A stretch of DNA of 64,000 nucleotides from Saprospiraceae bacterium (GTDB lineage: Bacteria > Bacteroidota > Bacteroidia > Chitinophagales > Saprospiraceae): the NCBI GenBank assembly GCA_016710585.1, contig JADJVN010000047.1, positions 108,364-172,363 of the forward strand, written 5' to 3'. Positions within the stretch are counted from its first letter, which is position 1. Every line of letters begins with the position of its first letter. Made by a program: the position numbers and the translations under genes. The notes beneath the pieces are model-generated. The model did not search any database. It saw only the letters and a list, made by a program, of their open reading frames with translations, and was not told where the DNA came from. Below are positions 56,831 through 64,000 of the stretch, in pieces.

Positions 56831-58144
56831 ATGGAGCAAGCAACAAGCACATTGCAGTATAAAGTAAGGGATATCAGTTTGGCCAACTGGGGTCGAAAAG
56901 AAATAGAACTGGCAGAGGCTGAAATGCCTGGTTTAATGTCATTGCGTGAGCAATATGGCAAATCCAAACCTCTGGCTGGAGCAAGAATCGCAGGATGTCT
57001 GCATATGACGATTCAAACAGCAGTCTTAATCGAGACCTTGATAGAACTTGGTGCTGAAGTAAGCTGGTCTTCATGTAATATTTTCTCTACCCAAGATCAT
57101 GCAGCAGCGGCAATCGCAGCAGCTGGTATTCCAGTCTATGCATGGAAAGGGATGAATAATGAAGAATTTGATTGGTGTATAGAGCAAACATTATTTGCTT
57201 TCTCAGACAATCAACCACTAAATATGATCCTTGATGATGGTGGCGATTTGACTAATCTAGTTTTAGACAAATATCCTGAATTAGTGGCAGGGATACGTGG
57301 CATTTCTGAAGAAACAACAACAGGCGTCCATAGATTATATGAAAGAGTGACAAAAGGAACTCTTCCTCTTCCAGCAATCAATATCAACGATTCTGTAACA
57401 AAATCAAAATTCGACAATAAATACGGATGTAAAGAATCATGTGTTGATGCAATAAGAAGAGCTACAGATCTTATGATGGCAGGAAAAGTTGCTGTCGTGG
57501 CAGGTTATGGTGACGTAGGTAAAGGTTCTGCTGCTTCTCTGAGAGGCGCTGGATGTCGTGTGATCGTAACAGAGATTGATCCTATCTGTGCGCTTCAAGC
57601 TGCTATGGACGGATTTCAAGTCATGAAAATGAAAGATGCAGTAAAAGCAGCCAACATCATCGTGACAGCTACTGGAAATTGTGATATCATCACTGGTGAA
57701 TATTTCAAATTGATGAAAGACAAAACTGTAGTGTGCAATATTGGACATTTTGACAATGAAATAGATGTTGCTTGGTTGAACGATAACTGGGGAAAATCAA
57801 AAGTAGAAATAAAGCCACAGGTAGATAAGTATACAGTCGATGGAAAAGACATCATACTGCTTGCTGAAGGTAGACTAGTGAATCTAGGTTGTGCGACAGG
57901 TCACCCTTCATTCGTGATGAGTAATTCATTCACTAATCAATGTTTAGCACAGCTAGAACTTTGGCAGAATGCAAGCCAATATGAAAATAAAGTGTATATG
58001 CTCCCTAAGCATCTTGATGAGCAAGTAGCAAGATTACACCTTGCAAAAATAGGTGTAGAGCTTGAAGAACTTAATAAAAAACAAGCTGATTACATCGGCG
58101 TATCACAAGACGGGCCATATAAGCCAGAATACTACAGATATTAA
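56831..58144 (+). CDS. ahcY: adenosylhomocysteinase
   Basis: Splits S-adenosylhomocysteine into homocysteine and adenosine with a bound NAD, relieving product inhibition of methylases. 437 residues. SKPLAGARIAGCLHMTIQTA near the start, DDGGDLTNLV and the NAD-binding AVVAGYGDVGKGSAASLRGA are typical, and the end DGPYKPEYYRY is the conserved C-terminus. It has its own strong promoter and terminator. Works with metF in the methyl cycle. Confidence 0.97.
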   Translation: MEQATSTLQYKVRDISLANWGRKEIELAEAEMPGLMSLREQYGKSKPLAGARIAGCLHMTIQTAVLIETLIELGAEVSWSSCNIFSTQDHAAAAIAAAGIPVYAWKGMNNEEFDWCIEQTLFAFSDNQPLNMILDDGGDLTNLVLDKYPELVAGIRGISEETTTGVHRLYERVTKGTLPLPAININDSVTKSKFDNKYGCKESCVDAIRRATDLMMAGKVAVVAGYGDVGKGSAASLRGAGCRVIVTEIDPICALQAAMDGFQVMKMKDAVKAANIIVTATGNCDIITGEYFKLMKDKTVVCNIGHFDNEIDVAWLNDNWGKSKVEIKPQVDKYTVDGKDIILLAEGRLVNLGCATGHPSFVMSNSFTNQCLAQLELWQNASQYENKVYMLPKHLDEQVARLHLAKIGVELEELNKKQADYIGVSQDGPYKPEYYRY

Positions 58145-58165
58145 TTAAAAAATTTATATTGAAAT

Positions 58166-58197
58166 AAAAGCCATGCAAAAATTTGTATGGCTTTTTT
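58166..58197 (+). terminator. rho-independent terminator after ahcY
   Basis: AAAAGCCAT (58166-58174) pairs with ATGGCTTTT (58187-58195), followed by T bases. It lies 21 bases after the stop. Confidence 0.85.
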
Positions 58198-58289
58198 AGT
58201 TTATAATAGATGACACTAATACATTATTCAAAGAATATAAAAATTTCATTGCTATAGTTAAATTTTTTTATCTTTATAAAAAATTAGCT

Positions 58290-59618
58290 ATGAAAAAAAG
58301 AAATCTATTGTTGCTTTCATTTCTATTCTATTTTATTGCATCCAACTTTGGCCAGAACCTCATCTGGAGTGATACATTCACAGAATATTCAGATGCCCAG
58401 GTGATATTAAAAACTTCAAAAGGGCAAATACTCATTGCTGGATCTTTTGGTGAAGATTCACTTTTTGTTGCCTTATATGACACTGATGGAAACCGATTGA
58501 AACTTATAAAGTATTTAGACCATTTTAATTTTTCCGTTTCACTAGTTGAACAAGAAAACGGAAATTTTTTATTATTCTCTTATAGTGGTAAAATTTTGAA
58601 AATAAATTCTAGTCTAGATACTGTTTCTGTTGCCATTTCTACTAACATTAACATAAGAAATTCCTTTTATAATAAAGATGAAATAATAATTTTAGACTAC
58701 GAGAAGAAATTAGTACTGAATTCGAATACATTTCAAACTATTTCAATTGATTCAATTCCTGCAAATCAAAACAAATTGGCATTTCTCTATTTAGAAAACA
58801 AGGAATGCTATTTTGATCTAAAAGATAGTGTCATTGCACTGTCAATAAAAGAAAACTCCCAACAGACTATCTACAAGTTCAATAATATTGATTCAATGTA
58901 TCAAATTTCAAAGACTTTCCTCTGCCAAAATGGAGATATATTATTAATTGGTTATCGCTATGAGAAATTAAACACAAAAGTCAGAAGCACTATCATATAT
59001 CGTATTAACCAAACAGGTAATCTCTTATGGTCACAGAAATTTATTTATCATAATTTAAGTAATAGATTTATTTCTTATAAATTATTAAATCATGTGACAG
59101 AAAATAAAAATGGTGACCTTTTATTTACAGGAACTAATGGCTATTCACCTGGTGGACCAATAAGTAAAATATTATTTGTAAAACTGGATTTAAAGGGAAA
59201 AATATTGTCAGATAAGAACTTTGAGTTTTGTTCAGAGGGAAACTCTGGAAATGGAATTGCTGAATTGAATAATGAAATTTATATCGCTGCCACTGTTTGT
59301 CTTTCGGATTTTGGAGGACCAGATCGCGCTGTGTTATTAAAGTTAGACAATACTATTTCAAAGATAGATCAAAATAAGTCTCCTTCAATCACCATTTCAC
59401 CAAATCCATCATTCGGATTATTGACGATCGATTTTCATCAACAAAAAATGGAACAAGTCCAGTTGTTCTCTTCATTTGGAAAACTTATAAAATCAATTGA
59501 CATAAAAAATGAGGACAAATTAGCGTTACAACTTGCAGATTTACATTCTGGCATTTATTTCGTTCAGTGCACTAATATCGACGGAAGATCAACCATAAAA
59601 AAATGGATAAGAAATTGA
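58290..59618 (+). CDS. T9SS type A sorting-domain protein with propeller-like repeats
   Basis: 442 residues. Signal peptide (LLLLSFLFYFIASNFGQ), then a beta-rich region with repeating segments typical of a propeller (GNFLLFSYSGKILKI, NGDILLIGYRYEKL, NGDLLFTGTNGYSPGG). The C-terminal 80 residues are a type A sorting domain (ITISPNPSFGLLTIDF, LFSSFGKLIKSID, LHSGIYFVQCTNIDG). It is exported to the cell surface or medium. Function unknown. Confidence 0.8.
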   Translation: MKKRNLLLLSFLFYFIASNFGQNLIWSDTFTEYSDAQVILKTSKGQILIAGSFGEDSLFVALYDTDGNRLKLIKYLDHFNFSVSLVEQENGNFLLFSYSGKILKINSSLDTVSVAISTNINIRNSFYNKDEIIILDYEKKLVLNSNTFQTISIDSIPANQNKLAFLYLENKECYFDLKDSVIALSIKENSQQTIYKFNNIDSMYQISKTFLCQNGDILLIGYRYEKLNTKVRSTIIYRINQTGNLLWSQKFIYHNLSNRFISYKLLNHVTENKNGDLLFTGTNGYSPGGPISKILFVKLDLKGKILSDKNFEFCSEGNSGNGIAELNNEIYIAATVCLSDFGGPDRAVLLKLDNTISKIDQNKSPSITISPNPSFGLLTIDFHQQKMEQVQLFSSFGKLIKSIDIKNEDKLALQLADLHSGIYFVQCTNIDGRSTIKKWIRN

Positions 59619-59629
59619 AAACAAAAATA

Positions 59630-60100
59630 TTAACAACAAGTTCCATTCGGTGTACAACAATTGTTTGCCATGCTTGAAATTTCCACAAACTGGCTTTTCT
59701 CCTTTTGAGGAATTCCACAAGCATCTTCTGCCAAACAAGCAGTTGCCTTATTGGTCAGGATAAAATTTTCTCCATTAAATTCAATACCATATTTTCCAAT
59801 AGTCTCTGCTTGATATTCTACTTCTATTTCTTCATCTACAATTCCCAACTTACTTTCAGAGAGTTCTATGATTTTCAGCAATTTTAGCGGTAATAATTTA
59901 TGCCACACATCTGTAGATTCCCAAAGCTGAAATCCGACTTTTCTTTCAAAGCGTATCGTTCCACCACAGTCTATATACTTTTTATCCACTTGTCCCACTT
60001 CAGTAATATGAAAATGAGAAGGAATGCTTTTGCCATTTTCCAAAACGATATTGATGTCTTCAATTTTTTGCAGAACGAGTTTAAATTCAGATAATTTCAT
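59630..60100 (-). CDS. DUF6428 family protein with Cys-rich tail
   Basis: 156 residues. IPSHFHITEVGQVDKKYIDC and FQLWESTDVWHKLLPLKLL match the DUF6428 pattern. The C-terminal tail has NNCCTPNGTCC, two adjacent Cys pairs that could bind a thiophilic metal or metalloid; this is inference. It is the last gene of the OstA-like - batE - DUF6428 operon, five bases after batE. Members are often near arsenic genes, none of which is seen here. Confidence 0.75.
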   Translation of the reverse strand: MKLSEFKLVLQKIEDINIVLENGKSIPSHFHITEVGQVDKKYIDCGGTIRFERKVGFQLWESTDVWHKLLPLKLLKIIELSESKLGIVDEEIEVEYQAETIGKYGIEFNGENFILTNKATACLAEDACGIPQKEKSQFVEISSMANNCCTPNGTCC

Positions 60101-60105
60101 TTTAC

Positions 60106-60825
60106 TTATTTTATATATTCAATGTTTGACGCTTTTGTCCAGCCACTTTCAAAATTTCTATTTTCCAATTTTAGCCATTCTCCAATCTCGTCTTTAATCT
60201 TTAACACATTACCTGGAGTTAAAGTCAAGACCAATTCAGAAGCTTCATCTGGTGACTTTCTCAGCCCACCTTCTTTCATCATGACCACTGTATCATTTAA
60301 GTTCAAATAATACTGACGATGAAGAGCAAAGACTAAACAGACAATACTTAAGACTAAAACAAGATTTTTTAAAATATGGTTTCCTATTTTTTTATAATAA
60401 AGTATGATATACAATGACAATAAAATACTAAAACCGAGAAGCCAAACAATGGCTTGAAAACTAAACAAGATATATTTATAATAACGTACCAAGTAAAATT
60501 CTGGAAGAATAAATTCTTCAATATTTGCACTTTTATTTGCCTGATTCAAGGCTTCTTTACAGATCTCGCAATTGGGCTCTAATTTCAACGCTATCTCCTG
60601 ATTCAAGATTGCTTTGGGCCATTGTCTTAATTGATAATATGCAAGACCAATATTATAATTTATTTTTGAATTTCTTCCCTGAATACTTTCTAACTCTAAC
60701 CATGCTGTAATTGCTTGCTCATATTTTCCTTCTTGATATAGTGCAATACCTTTATCTGGCTGTTGCCCCTGAGCAATATTCAGTGTCATAAAAACACAAA
60801 TCAATATCTTAATTACACATTTCAT
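60106..60825 (-). CDS. batE: BatE-like TPR and SH3 membrane protein
   Basis: 239 residues. A signal peptide is followed by tetratricopeptide repeats (GIALYQEGKYEQAITAWLEL, INYNIGLAYYQLRQWPKAIL), then two membrane segments (about residues 112-160), and a C-terminal SH3-like domain (KEGGLRKSPDEASELVLTLT, WLKLENRNFESGWTKASNI). This is the layout of BatE, part of the Bacteroides aerotolerance set. The other bat genes are not in the window. It starts three bases after the OstA-like gene. Confidence 0.85.
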   Translation of the reverse strand: MKCVIKILICVFMTLNIAQGQQPDKGIALYQEGKYEQAITAWLELESIQGRNSKINYNIGLAYYQLRQWPKAILNQEIALKLEPNCEICKEALNQANKSANIEEFILPEFYLVRYYKYILFSFQAIVWLLGFSILLSLYIILYYKKIGNHILKNLVLVLSIVCLVFALHRQYYLNLNDTVVMMKEGGLRKSPDEASELVLTLTPGNVLKIKDEIGEWLKLENRNFESGWTKASNIEYIK

Positions 60826-60828
60826 TAT

Positions 60829-62626
60829 TTACTCAATAATTTCTTCAAATGTTTTAGGTCTCTCAGCATCACGTGGATTATAGCCTTCCAAAATTTTCAA
60901 TTTTCCTTTACTAATTGGCATCATTTGACCTTCTGGCTTAGTAAAAAAATCAATATTATTCACCTGCTCCAAACTATCAAAATGCATGATCATGCTACTA
61001 CATTGTATATAATTTGAACCAATATAAGCTTTGCTATCATCTTGGATAAAATAAACAGATTCAGAATTCCCTTTGATCAAAACTTCATTCAATTTTTTTT
61101 CTACAAAATCTGCTGTGATATTTCTTCCTTTAATTTGGTTTTCTAAACTTTTCGCAGATTGATTTAAAATAAATCCATTGTCATAAAGTTGAATTTGCCG
61201 TATCGATTTAAATGCTAAAAACATATCGATGGTATCTCCAGAGAATTGAGTAGTGTCTGACCATAATACTGGGGTGCCCATCAAACTAAACATAGAGTCC
61301 TTTCCATGATAGACTAATGAATCACAAAGTCCTTGGATCCGATTGCTCCAGATCTTTACATTGCTAAATGCTCTCAAAACTTGAAATGTATCTTGCAATC
61401 TTACTATTTTCTCAGAATAAAGACTATCCGCAGCAAGGAATAAGGTATCATTATCTAGTCGTGTGGAAATATAGGGGCGATGTCCCTTTGCTTGAAATTT
61501 TTGTTCTTTTATTATAAAACAAAGTATCGCAATAGATGGAATATCCAGCTGAACTGTCTCGCACTATCACATTTCCCACAGCCTTTCCTTGGTCTGAATC
61601 ACCGCTGTACAAAAGTTGATTACCAGTAATCGTTCGCGCTCCTTCAGTGACATCTGTTCGCCCCGAGACTTCCAAGGCTTGTGTAGATCTATTAAATTTT
61701 ATTTCATCTCCTTTTAAGGTGCGATCGCCTTCTTTATAAAAAGCATCTTTGTATAGGTATACCCAATTCGTTTTTTCATTAAAATGAATACTATCACCTC
61801 TGGCTTCTTTAAGACTATCCCTAATCCATGCATTAGTCTTTAGTCCGATCGTGCCTTCCTTCGAATTGTAATAAATATTTTCAGCCTCAGCCATCTGACT
61901 TCCTCGTCTATATCTCGGATAATTCCCAAAATAAGAGTTCTCCGTTTTTACATCGTGATATCCTTTTTCAGTATAAATTTCAAGATCATTTTCTTGAATA
62001 GAAGTTGGTCCTGTAAACCTTACCCGTTCTTGTTTGCATCATATACTAAAGAATCGCAAAAACAAGGTCATTCCACGATCCATTAATACAATGACGCTAT
62101 CCTTAAAGAATGCCTGTTCTTGCTTTGCAAAATAATAACCTCGCCGACTTTTTAGATTTACACCTTGTGCAAACAATTGTGCACTAGTATAGTAAGACGC
62201 GATTCTGGTTTTAAGATCATAATTCAGATTATTGGTAAATAAAGTCTTTTCCTTATGCTTTAATATGACATTTCCAATAAAATCTGCTTTCTGTATATTT
62301 CCATCATAATCTAACGTATCCCCAAAAATCTGAAGACTATCACTTTCAACTATCCTCACATTACCTATAGCCCTCACTTTTTTTCCTTCTATAACAGCAG
62401 AGTCACATAATAAAAATAACTTATTGTGCTTAACTATGACATTATCACTGAGATATTGGAACTCTTTTCCATCAAATCTCTCAAATCGAAAAAGATCTGC
62501 ATGAACGACATATACTTTATCTACAGTGTCCTGAACTGGACTCTGCGCCATTCCCGCTATCAAGCAGCCAAAAAGACAAACAATAAAGTGAATGATTCTA
62601 TTCCTTAACATCAAAAAAAATAACAA
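60829..62626 (-). pseudogene. OstA/LptA-like LPS-transport protein, several frameshifts
   Basis: A protein of about 598 residues spread over three frames (62626-62039, 61894-61451, 61398-60829). The signal peptide FIVCLFGCLIAGMAQ is followed by OstA-fold repeats (YLSDNVIVKHNKLFLLCDSA, AIGNVRIVESDSLQIFGDTL, ASYYTSAQLFAQGVNLKSRR). Frames join if one base is removed from the run 62058-62062 (MTLFCDSLVYD) and one added at 62033-62035 (KQERVRFTGP). One more must be removed at 61498-61502 (KGHRPYISTRLDNDTLFLAA). The protein would shuttle lipopolysaccharide across the periplasm. Functional if these are sequencing errors. First gene of the operon. Confidence 0.85.
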
Positions 62627-62777
62627 CTTATGCTAAAAAGGAAATTTAATAATTTTGTTCATAATTAAGTGAAGTCCTATTTTTATTAAATCCAAATTAT
62701 AATTCCAATAATCTCATCTAAAAACCTAGTTCAGTGAAAAAAAATTATGTACGTTTGGGCTTAAATTCAAAATTGAC

Positions 62778-63210
62778 ATGATTCAACGCATTCAAACACT
62801 GTGGTTATTACTTTCTGCTATAGGTTTTGGCCTCAAATATGTTGCCGAATATCTTTTTACTAAAAACTAAAACTGTGGGTACTGATCTTCTTTCTGACCA
62901 ATTACTTCAAGTAACAGAGTCAAATTTAAGCTTGGTAGGAACAATTTTGGCCATATTAATGGTATTAATTGCTATCTTTCTATATAAAAGGAGACCACTT
63001 CAGTTGATTTTATCCAATCTAGCTTCCATCATCTTTATATTATTAGCGCTTGGTTCCGCGGATTGGTATTGTCAGCAGCAGGGAGTTACAGGTGAAATTG
63101 AACCTGGACCGGTATTGAATGGGCATTTTGGCAATTATTATGATATGGTTGGCATCCAAAAGCTATTAAAAGATGAAAAACTGGTAAAATCAATGGATAG
63201 ATTGAGATAA
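62778..63210 (+). pseudogene. DUF4293 family membrane protein, one frameshift
   Basis: About 144 residues when joined, with four membrane segments (LWLLLSAIGFGLK, LVGTILAILMVLIAIFLY, LILSNLASIIFILLAL). The ATG at 62778 begins MIQRIQTLWLLLSAIG, which is the DUF4293 signature. One added base near 62837-62842 joins it to MLPNIFLLKTKTVG and the rest. The family has no known function but is widespread in Bacteroidota. Confidence 0.85.
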
Positions 63211-63277
63211 TTTGGTAAATAGTTTTTGCCAAAAATCAAAAAATGTACTATTTTTTGCCGTCCTTTAAAAGAGAATT

Positions 63278-63578
63278 ATGGGCAAATCATAAATCATCAT
63301 TGAAAACGTATCCGCCAAAACATCGTAACGAGATTGGCGAACAGATATTACAAAAATCTGCTAGAACTGCGATCCAAAACTAAAAGAAATGGAATCAAAA
63401 GCAGACGCAGTAAAGTTTCTACCCAAAGTAGTAGGAATGATTGATCGATTATCAAAGAAAAACACTTGGCATAAGAATATCGTAAAGCTGCCAACTTAAA
63501 AGTGCTTTTGATGACAAGAATAGCAAAGATGGCATAAGCAAATCTGCTCTGAAGATAAAAAATCAAGCAAATGAGTAA
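63278..63578 (+). pseudogene. rpsT: 30S ribosomal protein S20 gene with about six indels
   Basis: About 100 codons expected. Recognisable segments in changing frames: MANHKSSLK after the ATG (an extra G), then RIR, RTAIQKLKEMESKADAVKFL, PKVVGMIDRLSKKNTWHKN, KAANLKSAFDDKNSKDGIS and SALKIKNQANE before the stop at 63576. At least five of the indels are one base, most of them in A-runs; the region near 63480 has a less simple change. S20 binds 16S rRNA and is normally conserved, so this is unlikely to be real decay. Confidence 0.8.
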
Positions 63579-64000
63579 TTGTTTGCACGATTTTTTTTTG
63601 TTAAATGTCATGGTCAGTTTAACCCAAGATCCACATTAGAATTGACCTACATGAAAATCTGACTTGATATTTGTTATTTGTTCATTCGAATAAAGTCTAC
63701 ATTGCGAAATTTTGAGCTTAAAAAAATAAAAAAGTCATGAATTACTAAATTTTGCCTTAGAACCCAAAGATTCCAATAATACCTATTAAAATCAAGATGG
63801 AATTAAAATTACGACACAGTCAGGATCGCATAATTTGTGTGTAGTTTAAATTCCCTATTAACAATCAACCTTCGGATCAATTTTTGAAAAATTTCTAAGT
63901 TATATTTTGAGTTTTTAAATTTTTATTTGAACAACATTATACTATTGTTTCTGCATCATTTTCTCCAAGCTCTTTGATTAATCCAATAAAATTTCAATTG
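63579..64000. other. intergenic region, possibly the end of a damaged minus-strand gene
   Basis: 422 bases with no open gene. On the minus strand, 64000 to about 63943 reads like the C-terminus of a protein (IEILLD, then KELGENDAETIV) if one base is added, so a frameshifted gene may enter from the right. The T-tract at 63591-63599, just after rpsT, may be its terminator. Nothing else was recognised. Confidence 0.4.

Noticed and set aside
63348..63611. 87-codon minus-strand ORF at the right end
   Set aside because: Antisense to rpsT, whose conserved segments are readable on the plus strand.

Overview
The window comes from a member of the Bacteroidota, most probably a Saprospiraceae-like bacterium. 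The evidence is: four large secreted or surface proteins with type IX secretion (T9SS) C-terminal sorting domains, one of type B (gliding-motility CHU_C type); many lipoproteins with short lipoboxes; weak or absent Shine-Dalgarno sites; repeated matches to the Bacteroidota promoter element TAnnTTTG; and families typical of the phylum (DUF4783, DUF983, DUF4293, BatE, the GlmU-like TIGR03991 type, OstA-like protein). The DNA is AT-rich. No transposase, integrase, phage gene or CRISPR array was seen.

Layout. 1-6.2 kb: gpmI (running off the left edge), a DUF4783 protein, tRNA-Gln, a QC-like M28 lipoprotein, nadB and a GT28-like glycosyltransferase. 6.2-11.5 kb: a coiled-coil protein, a DnaA-box-like cluster, dnaB overlapping an rluB-type pseudouridine synthase, a GH113-like hydrolase and a lipoprotein. 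11.6-18.5 kb: an accessory island on the minus strand with two very large T9SS proteins, bracketed by an ungapped 155-bp direct repeat and by REP-like hairpin repeats. A heptanucleotide tandem repeat lies in the first codons of the upstream gene. 18.9-22.6 kb: a Crp/Fnr regulator, a TauE/SafE permease, a DUF983 protein, a persulfide-dioxygenase/rhodanese fusion and a DUF2892 protein, which together look like a reduced-sulfur handling locus. 22.7-25.8 kb: a TonB receptor with its PchR-like AraC regulator. 25.9-27.4 kb: a two-gene kynurenine unit (RidA-family 2-aminomuconate deaminase type plus tryptophan 2,3-dioxygenase). 27.6-38.6 kb: a lipoprotein, a T9SS protein with a C25-like region, an M13 peptidase, a FadN-type beta-oxidation fusion, an acyltransferase and a class V aminotransferase.

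38.6-49.6 kb, minus strand: a hybrid histidine kinase, metF, an Nfu scaffold, an unlinked kinase / receiver / HPt phosphorelay, prfC and lnt. 49.7-58.1 kb, mainly plus strand: rpmE2, a GlmU-like enzyme, a spermidine-synthase-like methyltransferase, a b561-like membrane protein, a TetR/TerC/beta-carbonic anhydrase unit and ahcY. 58.3-64.0 kb: a T9SS protein, an OstA-like - batE - DUF6428 operon, DUF4293 and a badly damaged rpsT.

At least six genes (the second T9SS protein, M13 peptidase, hybrid kinase, TerC, OstA-like, rpsT), and probably AraC and DUF4293 too, are broken by single-base indels, mostly in short homopolymers. Each restores a conserved reading frame when one base is added or removed. 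This is more like sequencing or assembly error in a long-read or metagenome-derived contig than gene decay, and the density is highest at the right end.
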